Of a stretch of 64,000 nt of DNA, positions 16,989-24,491 are shown piece by piece. The number at the start of each line of letters is the position of its first letter. Position 1 is the first letter of the stretch. Position numbers and translations under genes: made by a program. Source of the stretch: Nonomuraea dietziae (GTDB lineage: Bacteria > Actinomycetota > Actinomycetes > Streptosporangiales > Streptosporangiaceae); the NCBI RefSeq assembly GCF_014195505.1, contig NZ_JACIBV010000001.1, forward strand, positions 7,316,001 through 7,380,000. Direction: 5' to 3'. Under the pieces are notes generated by a model. The model was given only the letters and a program-made list of their open reading frames with translations. It ran no database searches and had not been told where the DNA came from.

Positions 16989-18401
16989 TCAGCTGTACTC
17001 CTGGAAGCGGGGCCAGGCCGTGCGCCATGGCGTCCTGAGGCCCTTGCACACCAGCACGGGCAGGCCGAGGAACTCGTTGTCCACGCCCGCCTCGTTGCTC
17101 ACCCTGCCGTGCTCCACGCAGCTCTGGAAGAGCCTTTCCATGCGCCTGCGTGGATACTTCACCACCACGGCCACGTCGGCGCTCTCGGGCGGCGGGCCGT
17201 ACAGGTGGAGCTGGTTGTGTCCGCTGTAGACCGGCGGCAGGTCGCCTGCCAGGTGGAGGGCGCCCGCCTCGCCGTAGCTGCCTGCAAGCAGCATCGCGCG
17301 GGCGCGCTCCTCGGGGGTCAGCGTGCCCACGGCGGCGCGGACCGCTCCGGTGAACTCCGGCCAGCCGATCGACTCTCTGACGACCTCGTTGACCTGCGGA
17401 ATCGGGGTCATGCTCACCACCGACACCGGGATCACCGGCAGTGCGAAGATCGCGCAGAACGTGCCGTTGACCGCCAGCGAGGGGCCGAGCCCGTTCGTCA
17501 CGCCCGCGCAGAACAGCAGGATGATCAGCCCGGCGGTGTAGTCGAACCGGCCGCCGCTGATCAGCGTCAGCGCCGCGGCGACCGGGTAGGCGAACGCGAG
17601 GCAGCGCAGCCGCTCGTCACGCCACAGCCGCAGCCAGCCACGCGCGGCGACGAAGGCCACCACGGGCCCGAACAGCACGATCTGCATCGGGACGAACAGC
17701 ACGCGCATCTCCGCGCCCTTGTCCTCGCTCAGCGCGGCCGCCATCTCCAGCTGCGGCCAGCCGTTGACCGCCTGGAAGATCAGGTTGGGAGAGGCGATCA
17801 GCACCGCCAGCCCCGCGCCCGCCCACAGCCACGGATCGCGCAGGATCCTGCGCGGGCCCACCGCGAGCACACCCGCGGCCAGTCCGATGACCAGCAGCGC
17901 GATCAGGTGCTTGTTGTAGGTGGCCGCGCCGATGACCGCGCCCGCGGCCAGCCACCAGCGTCCCTCGCCTCTGAGCAGGACTCGCAGGACGAAAAGGATC
18001 GCCGCCGACCAGAGCGGCAGGTCGGCGCTGAGCGTCAGCAGCGAGTGGCCCGCGATCAAAGTGAACGCGCCGGTGCCGATGCCCGCCGCGGCCAGGATCT
18101 GCGCCCTGCGGTCGCCGCCCAGCTCGCGGCTGATCAGGCCGACCAGGAAGACGAGGATCGCCGTGCACACCAGTGCGGGGATCCTCAGCCCGGTCAGCGT
18201 GTCGCCGAACAGCGAGATCGACAGCCTGGCCAGCATCGGGGTGAGCGGAGGCTGGTCGACGTAGCCCCATGCGGGGTGCTCGGACAGCAACCGGAAGTAC
18301 AGCTCGTCGCGGTGGTAGCCGTACAGCGGGGTGAGCGCGAGGAGCAGCGCCGACAGCAGGGCCGCGATGAGGGCGAGGGGACGCCAGGCTACGGGGGGCA
18401 C
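16989..18401 (-). CDS. GT39-family membrane glycosyltransferase (ArnT/PMT-like)
   Basis: A 470-residue integral membrane protein with about ten hydrophobic segments. The first loop carries YGYHRDELYFRLLSEHPAWG, with the acidic DE pair typical of GT-C polyprenyl-phosphate-sugar transferases (PF13231), followed by YVDQPPLTPM. The C-terminal third is soluble. It starts at GTG 18401, six bases after the MarR stop, so the two form an operon. It probably transfers a sugar from a lipid carrier to an envelope acceptor outside the membrane. The acceptor is unknown. Confidence 0.85.
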   Translation of the reverse strand: MPPVAWRPLALIAALLSALLLALTPLYGYHRDELYFRLLSEHPAWGYVDQPPLTPMLARLSISLFGDTLTGLRIPALVCTAILVFLVGLISRELGGDRRAQILAAAGIGTGAFTLIAGHSLLTLSADLPLWSAAILFVLRVLLRGEGRWWLAAGAVIGAATYNKHLIALLVIGLAAGVLAVGPRRILRDPWLWAGAGLAVLIASPNLIFQAVNGWPQLEMAAALSEDKGAEMRVLFVPMQIVLFGPVVAFVAARGWLRLWRDERLRCLAFAYPVAAALTLISGGRFDYTAGLIILLFCAGVTNGLGPSLAVNGTFCAIFALPVIPVSVVSMTPIPQVNEVVRESIGWPEFTGAVRAAVGTLTPEERARAMLLAGSYGEAGALHLAGDLPPVYSGHNQLHLYGPPPESADVAVVVKYPRRRMERLFQSCVEHGRVSNEAGVDNEFLGLPVLVCKGLRTPWRTAWPRFQEYS

Positions 18402-18407
18402 ATCGGA

Positions 18408-18884
18408 TCAACGTAGCCGCCCACGCTGCCCTTCGGCCACCTGCTTGAAAACCTGCCGGAAAGCGGCATAGGCCTGCTCGCCCACGGCCTCGGCGTGCCG
18501 CCGTTCGATGGCCGCGATGATCGCGTCGGACTTCACCATCTGGTCGAGCCCCAGCTCGGTGGGCATGACCAGCTTGGCCCTGCGGTCTCGGGGGTCGGGC
18601 TCCCTGCGCACGTAGCCGAGCTCGACCAGCTCGTCGACCAGCGTGCCGATGACCTGTTTGTGCTGCCCGGACTGCTGGGCCAGGTCCGTGGCCCTGCTGC
18701 CCTCCTCGTCCAGGTAGGCCAGGACGGCGCCATGGCGGGGGCGCAGTCGTGGGTGGCCCTGCTCGGCGAGCGCGGAGAAGAGCTCCTTCTGCAGCGAGAA
18801 CAGCACCTGGCCCGCCATGACGCCGAGGTCGGGGTCGGCCTTCTTGCGTTCGGCCCGGTTCACGAGCCCCTCCTCTTCGGTCAC
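18408..18884 (-). CDS. MarR family transcriptional regulator
   Basis: A 158-residue protein with a winged helix (AVLAYLDEEGSRATDLAQQS, then KQVIGTLVDELVELGYVRRE and the wing DPRDRRAKLVMPT). I use GTG 18884; TTG 18887 is the alternative. A perfect palindrome sits 9 bp upstream of the start, so it is very likely autoregulated. It heads an operon with the GT39 gene and diverges from a decayed NmrA-type gene that was probably another target. Confidence 0.9.
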   Translation of the reverse strand: MTEEEGLVNRAERKKADPDLGVMAGQVLFSLQKELFSALAEQGHPRLRPRHGAVLAYLDEEGSRATDLAQQSGQHKQVIGTLVDELVELGYVRREPDPRDRRAKLVMPTELGLDQMVKSDAIIAAIERRHAEAVGEQAYAAFRQVFKQVAEGQRGRLR

Positions 18885-18892
18885 CAATATTG

Positions 18893-18907
18893 ACTATCAG
18901 TGATAGT
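18893..18907. promoter_or_regulatory. palindromic MarR operator
   Basis: ACTATCAGTGATAGT is a perfect palindrome with 7-bp arms and a single central base. It lies between the MarR start and the divergent pseudogene, overlapping the expected -10 regions. MarR proteins usually bind such compact 15-20 bp palindromes next to their own gene. Confidence 0.75.
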
Positions 18908-18928
18908 GATTGTAGCGTCTCCGCAAGG

Positions 18929-19387
18929 ATGATCCACATCACGGGTGCGACGGGTACCGTTTCCATCGCTCTGCCGAGGTCCCTGCCTACCACGGACGGC
19001 GTGCGGGTCCAGGGGCGCGCCCCTTCGAGGGAGCCTTCGAGGGTGGGTGACCTCGCCGGGCCCGCGAGCCTGCCAGGCGCGTTCGCCGGTGCCGACACGC
19101 TGTGGCCGCTGACCGCGAGGGGGCCGCAGGCGCACGCGGGCAGGACGCCCGCCATCACGGGGTCCTGAGAGCATCTCCATACACCAGGCGGCGGCGGAGT
19201 TGTCGGCGACCTCCCGGCAGGCGGGACTCCGCGGCCCGCCTAAAGCGCGGCAGGGCCTGCTCGGAAGCGTGGGGCGACTACATCACGGGGTGACGTCGCC
19301 GAGGTCGTCGGACGGCCCGCACGCTCCTTCGCCGCGTTCGCCAAGGAGTGCGCGAGCCGCCTTCGTGCGGCGTCGGCGATTCCCTGC
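18929..19387 (+). pseudogene. decayed NmrA-like NAD(P)-binding oxidoreductase
   Basis: From ATG 18929 the translation reads MIHITGATGTV, the start of an NmrA-family protein, and continues recognisably (DPSREPSRVGDLA-like, then FAGADTLW) to a stop at 19166. Farther on, another frame reads DVAEVVGRPARSFAAFAKE at about 19292-19350, which resembles the usual C-terminal end of that family. Only about 460 bp remain of an expected 830-850, and the third Gly of the cofactor motif is Ser. The middle is therefore lost and the frame broken. The divergent MarR gene and palindrome mark it as a former regulated target. Confidence 0.55.
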
Positions 19388-20857
19388 TCAGGCGCCCGGG
19401 TAGTTGCCGCCGCCGTGCGCCAGGTCCAGGGCGTCGTAGTCGGGGGCGAAGCCCTTCTTCGGGATCGACTCGACGAAGTCCACGTGCCTGGGCCTCTTGT
19501 AGGCGGCCAGCTGACCTCTGACGTGCTCGACGAGCTCCTCCACCGAGGCCTCTCCCTTGAGCGCCACCACGGCCTTGACCGCCTGGTGCCACCGCTCGTC
19601 GGGCACGCCGATCACGGCGGCGTCCGCCACGGCGGGGTGCGACCTGAGCGCGCGCTCCACCTCGGCGGGGTAGACGTTCTCGTTGCCTGACTTGATCATC
19701 CGCAGCTTCGGGCCGATGAAGGTGATGGTGCCGTCCTGCTCGCGCCTGCCGAGGTCGCCGGTGTGGTGCCAGCCGTACCGGGACTTCAGCGCGTTCAGCT
19801 CAGGTCTGGCGAAGTAGCCGGAGAAGAGCGTCTTGCCCCTGGCGCAGATCTCGCCGACCTCTCCTTGGGCGACCTCCGAGCCGTCGGGCGCCAGGATGCG
19901 CACCTGGACCAGCGGGGAGGGGCGTCCGGCGAACCCTGCGGCGCCAGGCGCGAGGCCGAGGAAGGTGAGCATGCCGCCCACCTCGGTCTGGCCGTATCCG
20001 CCCATCTTCGACCTGCACCATGGCGAGTCGTCGGGCGTGGTCATCTCGTCCCACTCCGCCGAGTGCGAGACGAACCGCAGCGACGACAGGTCGTACTTGC
20101 GCTCCGCGTTCGCCGCCGCGACCGCGTCGATCATCTGCCCGAACAGGAACGCCTGCGTCACCTTCTCGGCGTCGACGAGCCGGCAGACCTCCTCGGCGTC
20201 GAAGGAGGGCGTGAAGACGTTCGTGCCGCCGATCTGCAGCGTGGCCAGGCAGAACATCATCGTGCCCACGTGGAAGAGCGGCCCGTTGTTGAGGAAGGTG
20301 AAATCTGGCTCCATCTGCCTGACCACCAGCAGCGACATGCTGTGCGCCAGCAGCGCCGCGCTGCTGAGCATGGCGGCGTTCGGCCGTCCCTCGAAGGCGG
20401 CGGTGTAGAGGGCGAGCACGGGCGCGCCGTCGTCGACGGGCGGCAGGTCGGAGGGGCGGCCCTCCTCGACGAGCGCCGCGTGGTCGTCCACCCAGGCGTC
20501 GGTGGCCAGGGGAGCCGCAGCCTCGAACCGCTCCCACACCACCACCCTCGGCGACAGGTCCTCGACCACGAAGCGCAGCTCGTCGGTGGACTGCCGCCAG
20601 TTGGCGGGGCAGAAGAGCGCGCCGAGGCGCGAGCAGGCCAGCAGCAGCTCCAGGACGGCATGCGAGTTCTGGCCCAGCCACAGGACCCGTTCGCCCTCGC
20701 CCACCCCGCGCGCCGCCAGCGCGCCTGCCAGCCGTGAGACCCTGGCGTCGAGCTCGGAGTAGGTGAGCCGCAACGAGCCGTCGACCACCGCCGTCACCTT
20801 CGGGCGGCTGCGCGCGTGCTCGGACAGGACGTCGGAGAGTGTCAGCGAGTGGATCAT
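19388..20857 (-). CDS. acyl-CoA synthetase-like AMP-binding protein with altered core motifs
   Basis: A 489-residue member of the ANL adenylating superfamily. The fold marks are present: GGYGQTEVGGML, HHTGDLGRREQDGTITFIG and NVYPAEVERALRSHP. However, the phosphate-loop region is LYTAAFEGRPNAAMLS instead of YTSGTTGxPKG, losing the Ser/Thr residues and the Lys. The C-terminal catalytic-Lys region reads IPKKGFAPDYDAL rather than a TGKI-like form. It may have modified chemistry or bind an acyl group without normal adenylation. The ATG at 20857 overlaps the LLM stop (TGATG), so it is co-transcribed with the LLM gene. Confidence 0.82.
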   Translation of the reverse strand: MIHSLTLSDVLSEHARSRPKVTAVVDGSLRLTYSELDARVSRLAGALAARGVGEGERVLWLGQNSHAVLELLLACSRLGALFCPANWRQSTDELRFVVEDLSPRVVVWERFEAAAPLATDAWVDDHAALVEEGRPSDLPPVDDGAPVLALYTAAFEGRPNAAMLSSAALLAHSMSLLVVRQMEPDFTFLNNGPLFHVGTMMFCLATLQIGGTNVFTPSFDAEEVCRLVDAEKVTQAFLFGQMIDAVAAANAERKYDLSSLRFVSHSAEWDEMTTPDDSPWCRSKMGGYGQTEVGGMLTFLGLAPGAAGFAGRPSPLVQVRILAPDGSEVAQGEVGEICARGKTLFSGYFARPELNALKSRYGWHHTGDLGRREQDGTITFIGPKLRMIKSGNENVYPAEVERALRSHPAVADAAVIGVPDERWHQAVKAVVALKGEASVEELVEHVRGQLAAYKRPRHVDFVESIPKKGFAPDYDALDLAHGGGNYPGA

Positions 20858-21903
20858 CACGCCTCCTGGAACGCGGGTATCACCTCGGTCGCGAAGAACC
20901 GCATGACCTTCTTCATCTCCTCCAGCGGCATCGGCCTGGTGCTGCCGAAGTCGCACAGCAGCGTGGAGAAGCCCGCCTCCTTCAGCACGCCGATCTGTTC
21001 GATCACGCGGGCGGGGTCGCCGATGACCTCGAGCTGCTCCCAGCGGAAGTCGTTGGAGACCGTCCCGCCCTTGAGATAGCGGTCCTGGTAGTACTCGAAG
21101 CCCTGCGCGGCCTTGCCCGTCCTGTGGTCGATGGGCGCGCTGCGCTCGTTGAAGATGCGGGACCTGTCGAAGGAGGCCTCGAACCTCGCCTGGTCCTCGC
21201 GCGCCCGCTCGACGGTGGGCGCGACGTAGACGCTTCGCGCGACAACGAGATCGGCCTGCGCCAGGCCGGAGACCGAGCGCCAGGTCTCCGCGGCCTTCAC
21301 GACCTTGCGGAACGGGGCAGCGGGGTCGGCGAGGATGGGCAGGCCGCGCTCGCCGTACATGGTGACGGTCTCGGGGGAGACGGCGGCCACGTGGATGGGC
21401 GGGTGCGGCGCCTGCAGCGGCCTGGGCGTCAGCGACACCTCGCCCGTCCGGTAGAACTTGCCCTCGTGCTGGAAGGAGTCCTGGGTCCAGAGCCCGAGGA
21501 TCACCTCAAGCGCCTCGTTGAAGCGGTCGCGCGCCTCGGCCAGGTCGATCCCGAAGCCCTCGAACTCGAAGCTCTGGTAGCCGCGCCCGATGCCCAGGTC
21601 GAGCCGTCCGCCCGAGAGCACGTCGACCAGCGCCGCCTCCTCGGCCACGTGCACGGGGTTGTGCAGGGGGAGCACCACGATGCCGGTGCCCAGGCGGATC
21701 CGCTCGGTGCGGGCGGCGGCGTGGGCGAGCAGGGTGAACAGGTTGGGGACCACGCCGTAGTCGCGGAAGTGGTGCTCGGCCAGCCGTACCCCGTCGAACC
21801 CCAGCTCCTCGGCCAGCTCGATGAGCTCAAGGTGGTAGTCGTAGACGTCCTTGAAGCTCTGCCCTTCGAACCGGTGGAAGAGGTGGAACGTGGAGAACCT
21901 CAT
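20857..21903 (-). CDS. LLM class flavin-dependent oxidoreductase
   Basis: A 348-residue luciferase-like monooxygenase (PF00296). It opens with MRFSTFHLFHRFEGQSF and shows AEELGFDGVRLAEHHF, the GTGIVVLPLHNPVHVAEEAA barrel strand and LDLGIGRGY. These proteins use FMNH2 or F420 to oxidise substrates in degradation pathways. It is the first gene of a two-gene operon with the acyl-CoA synthetase-like gene. The shared motif lies 25 bp upstream of its ATG (22 bp to the wider palindrome), the same arrangement as at two other genes here. Confidence 0.9.
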   Translation of the reverse strand: MRFSTFHLFHRFEGQSFKDVYDYHLELIELAEELGFDGVRLAEHHFRDYGVVPNLFTLLAHAAARTERIRLGTGIVVLPLHNPVHVAEEAALVDVLSGGRLDLGIGRGYQSFEFEGFGIDLAEARDRFNEALEVILGLWTQDSFQHEGKFYRTGEVSLTPRPLQAPHPPIHVAAVSPETVTMYGERGLPILADPAAPFRKVVKAAETWRSVSGLAQADLVVARSVYVAPTVERAREDQARFEASFDRSRIFNERSAPIDHRTGKAAQGFEYYQDRYLKGGTVSNDFRWEQLEVIGDPARVIEQIGVLKEAGFSTLLCDFGSTRPMPLEEMKKVMRFFATEVIPAFQEA

Positions 21904-21925
21904 GCGTCAGCCCTTCGCCTCTGAA

Positions 21926-21942
21926 CCAAGCGCTCGCTTGGG
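21926..21942 (-). promoter_or_regulatory. shared motif copy 3 within a CCAAGCG/CGCTTGG palindrome
   Basis: CCAAGCG (21926-21932) and CGCTTGG (21935-21941) form a perfect 7-bp inverted repeat with a 2-bp centre. Read on the minus strand, the motif CCCAAGCGAGCGCT matches the other two copies at 12 of 14 positions and has the same orientation and near-identical distance to the LLM start codon. The palindrome suggests a TetR- or LacI-like dimer. Confidence 0.65.
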
Positions 21943-21970
21943 AGCGTATCAGCCGGGGGCGCGGCAGGCT

Positions 21971-22294
21971 ACCTGGGCCGAGGCTGAGCACGGCCGCGCC
22001 GCCACCCCGTGGATCCGTCACCGGTCCACCCGCGCCGACGCCGCCGCCCACTATCGCCAGATCGGCGAGCATCACGTGCCCGGCAGCGCCGACACCCGGA
22101 TCGAGCGCATCCTCGTGGACGGCGCCGACGCGGTGGTGCTCGGCGAGATCCGCCAGACCGCCCGCTCCACCGGACGCGCCTATCACGCGCGGTTCGCCCT
22201 GCACCTCACCATCGAGGACGGCCTGGTCACCCGCCACCACGTCTACGAGGACAGCCTCGCCGTCGCCCAGGCCTTCGCGCCTGCGGAGAGGTGA
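21971..22294 (+). pseudogene. 5'-truncated SnoaL/NTF2-like protein gene
   Basis: In frame from about 21971 to the stop at 22292 the translation reads like the C-terminal three quarters of a SnoaL-like polyketide-cyclase/NTF2 fold protein (VHPRR-type HHVPGSADTRIERILVDG, then ALHLTIEDGLVTRHHVYED). The N-terminal helix and any credible start codon are missing. The open frame upstream runs into the LLM promoter and coding region. The front of the gene seems to have been lost when the LLM operon was joined here. An unusual internal start cannot be excluded. Confidence 0.5.
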
Positions 22295-22310
22295 CCCGGC
22301 GGTCTCAAAT

Positions 22311-23174
22311 TCAACGGAGGCGATGGTCGTCGGCCCACTGCGCGATGGCCGCCGCGATCGCCAGAGGGTGATCCTCCGGGGTGTGGTGCCCGGCGATCGC
22401 GTCGTGGTGCCTGATCTCCAGAGCGGCCATGTTGGCCGCGCACCAGTCGACGAGCTCCCCGCCCATCATGCTCCCCGGCCCCGGCTCGAACGTCAGCAGG
22501 AGTTTGGGCACCTCCCCGCTGCTCGCCAGCCAGGCGCCGTACGCCTCGACCCTGGCCACCACCTCGGCGGGCTCCCCTCCCAGCGGCATCGACCGCGGCC
22601 ACCGCAGCAGCGGCAGGCGACTCTCCCTGGTGGGGTACGGCCGGCGGTAGACGTCGAGGTCGTCCTGGCTGAGAGGGGTGGCGACGGTGGCGGGCAGGCC
22701 CTGTTCGAGGAAGGCGTTGTCGTCGAGGATCATGGCCTCGCCGACGCCCTTCGTCCTGATCGCCTGGAACAGCGGACGGCCCCCCTCGGGGAACTCCTCC
22801 CATGACATCGCCTTGACGATGGTCTCGGTGAACGCGACGCCGCGCACCCTTCCGGGGTGGCGGGCGGCCCAGTCGAAGGCCAGGGCGCCGCCCCAGTCGT
22901 GCCCGACCAGCACCACCTGGTCGAGTTCGAGCGCGTCGAACCAGGCGTCCAGGTAGCGCGCGTGGTCGGCGAAGGTGTAGTCGATCGGAGGCTTGCCCGA
23001 CTCGCCCATGCCGATCAGGTCGGGGGCCAGACGGCGCCAGGGCTCGCCGACGGCGGGCAGGACGTGCCGCCACAGGTGGGAGGAGGTCGGATTGCCGTGC
23101 AGGAAGACCATCGGCGCTCCCGCGCCGAGCTCCTTGTAGGAGATCGTGGAGTCGAGTACGGGCTGAACGGGCAT
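22311..23174 (-). CDS. haloalkane dehalogenase, HLD-II type
   Basis: A 287-residue alpha/beta hydrolase. All five residues of the DhaA-type (subfamily II) active site can be placed: Asn in HGNPTSS, nucleophile Asp and the adjacent halide-binding Trp in GHDWGG, Glu in AFTETIVK, and the base His in AGHHTPEDHP. The text LAPDLIGMGESGKP and NAFLEQGLP also follow DhaA closely. It should cleave carbon-halogen bonds hydrolytically in the cytosol. It has no signal peptide. Natural substrates of such enzymes are usually unknown. It lies 12 bp after the PNPOx-like gene's end and may be co-transcribed with it. Confidence 0.88.
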   Translation of the reverse strand: MPVQPVLDSTISYKELGAGAPMVFLHGNPTSSHLWRHVLPAVGEPWRRLAPDLIGMGESGKPPIDYTFADHARYLDAWFDALELDQVVLVGHDWGGALAFDWAARHPGRVRGVAFTETIVKAMSWEEFPEGGRPLFQAIRTKGVGEAMILDDNAFLEQGLPATVATPLSQDDLDVYRRPYPTRESRLPLLRWPRSMPLGGEPAEVVARVEAYGAWLASSGEVPKLLLTFEPGPGSMMGGELVDWCAANMAALEIRHHDAIAGHHTPEDHPLAIAAAIAQWADDHRLR

Positions 23175-23186
23175 GGCAGGTCCTTG

Positions 23187-23576
23187 TCAGAGATTGAGGT
23201 TCATCACACGGTCCACCGCGATCTCGATCACGACCCGGTCGAGCGGGTCCGGCGGCGGGGAGCCGTAGCGTTCGGTGTAGCGTCGCGCCGCCTCGGCCAC
23301 CCGTTCAGGGTCGGCGCTGACGGTGGCGACGCCTTCGAGGGTGACCCAGCGGAACCCCTCCGCCTGGCAGAGCGCGGCGCGGCCGCCCTGGCGGAAGGTC
23401 AGGTTCCTGGCCTTGCGCGAGGGTGCCCTGGTCAGGACGCGCGCCCGGCCGGCGGGGCCGTCCCAGGTGAAGCGCACGGGCACCACGTGCGGCGAGCCGT
23501 CGGGTCTGAGGGTGGTCAGGGTGGCCGGCTGCGGCCCGGACAGAAAGGCCTCGACCCGGCTCGGCGGTGCGCTCAC
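23187..23576 (-). CDS. pyridoxamine 5'-phosphate oxidase-like, probable F420/FMN-dependent protein
   Basis: A 129-residue split-barrel protein. It has FLSGPQPATLTTLRPDGSPH, VPVRFTWDG and RVLTRAPSRKARNL, the pattern of the actinobacterial PNPOx-like families (for example TIGR03618) that often bind F420. The length is typical for a single domain. It overlaps the NmrA-like gene by 4 bp, so the two are translationally coupled and probably form a small redox operon running on into the dehalogenase gene. Substrate unknown. Confidence 0.82.
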   Translation of the reverse strand: MSAPPSRVEAFLSGPQPATLTTLRPDGSPHVVPVRFTWDGPAGRARVLTRAPSRKARNLTFRQGGRAALCQAEGFRWVTLEGVATVSADPERVAEAARRYTERYGSPPPDPLDRVVIEIAVDRVMNLNL

Positions 23577-24388
23577 CTGAAGGCCGCGACGTTGCGCGCG
23601 GCCCAGTCGGCGAAGGCGCGGGGCGCCCGGCCGAGAAGCAGCTCCACATCGGGGCTCACCTTCTGCTCCTCGGGGGTCGGCTCGCCCAGGATGGCCAGCG
23701 TGCCGTCCACGACCGGTTCGGGCATGAACGCCAGCATCTGCGCCCGCGCCTCCTGGCGGGTCTGCTCGTCGAACCGCACCGGCGCGCCCAGCGCGGCCCC
23801 GATCGCCTCGGCCCGCTCACGCGGGGTGATCGGTGCGGGTCCGGTCAGTTCATAGGTACGGCCCGCGTGGCCCGCCTGGCGCAGGACCACCGCCGCGACC
23901 TCGGCGATGTCGGCAGGGTCGATGGTCGGCAGCCCGACCTCGGCGAACGGCGCGGCAGCCGTGCGGTGCGTCCTGATGCTCTCGGCCCAGGCGTAGGCGT
24001 TGGAGTCGAAGCCGCAGGGCCGCAGGATCGTCCATTCCAGACCCGACTCGCGCACCGCCTCCTCGAAGGCGACGGGGTGGCGGTAGATGTGCGGCCTGGT
24101 GCCCGCGCCCTGGGAGGACAGCAGGACGACGCGCCGCACACCGGCGTTCTTGGCCTGGTCGAGGATGGCCTGCGGGTCCTCGCCCGCGACCAGCAGGAAC
24201 AGGGCGTCGGCGCCTTGCAGCGCGGTCCGCAGGCCGGCGGGGTCGGCCAGGTCGGCCTGGCTGTGCCGTACGCCGGGCGAGACCGGGGCGGGCTGCCTGG
24301 AGACGGCGGTCACGCGCTCACCGGCGTCGGCGAGCACCTGCACCAGCTCGCGTCCGACATTCCCCGTGGCCCCTGTCACTACGAACAT
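23573..24388 (-). CDS. NmrA/NAD(P)H-binding oxidoreductase
   Basis: A 271-residue atypical SDR of the NmrA type. The N-terminal cofactor motif VTGATGNVGREL (residues 4-15) is intact. The classical YxxxK is absent, as usual in this family, and the C-terminus has GRAPRAFADWAARN. It is the intact counterpart of the decayed gene at 18929. It heads the short operon with the PNPOx-like gene, and its upstream region holds two copies of a palindromic operator-like sequence. Likely roles are redox sensing or quinone/azo reduction; neither is proven. Confidence 0.87.
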   Translation of the reverse strand: MFVVTGATGNVGRELVQVLADAGERVTAVSRQPAPVSPGVRHSQADLADPAGLRTALQGADALFLLVAGEDPQAILDQAKNAGVRRVVLLSSQGAGTRPHIYRHPVAFEEAVRESGLEWTILRPCGFDSNAYAWAESIRTHRTAAAPFAEVGLPTIDPADIAEVAAVVLRQAGHAGRTYELTGPAPITPRERAEAIGAALGAPVRFDEQTRQEARAQMLAFMPEPVVDGTLAILGEPTPEEQKVSPDVELLLGRAPRAFADWAARNVAAFR

Positions 24389-24408
24389 CTCATGCTCCTT
24401 TAACTGAG

Positions 24409-24479
24409 TTAGTTGGCTGACTAAGAAGTGACCTTAGTGGGCCTGGAGCCTTCGTGTCCATAGTGAGTCAGATGACTGA
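24409..24479. promoter_or_regulatory. pair of related palindromes upstream of the NmrA-like operon
   Basis: On the minus strand, TTAGTCAGCCAACTAA (24409-24424) and TCAGTCATCTGACTCA (24464-24479) match at 11 of 16 positions. Each is an imperfect palindrome around AGTCA...TGACT-like arms. Their centres are 55 bp apart, about five helical turns, in the promoter region of the NmrA-like gene. They look like two operators for a dimeric MarR, HxlR or TetR regulator. Confidence 0.55.
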
Positions 24480-24491
24480 CAAATCGGCGCC

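Noticed and set aside
18881..19180. Minus-strand small protein opposite the NmrA remnant
   Set aside because: The translation is low-complexity Arg/Gly-rich, while the plus strand shows real family motifs.
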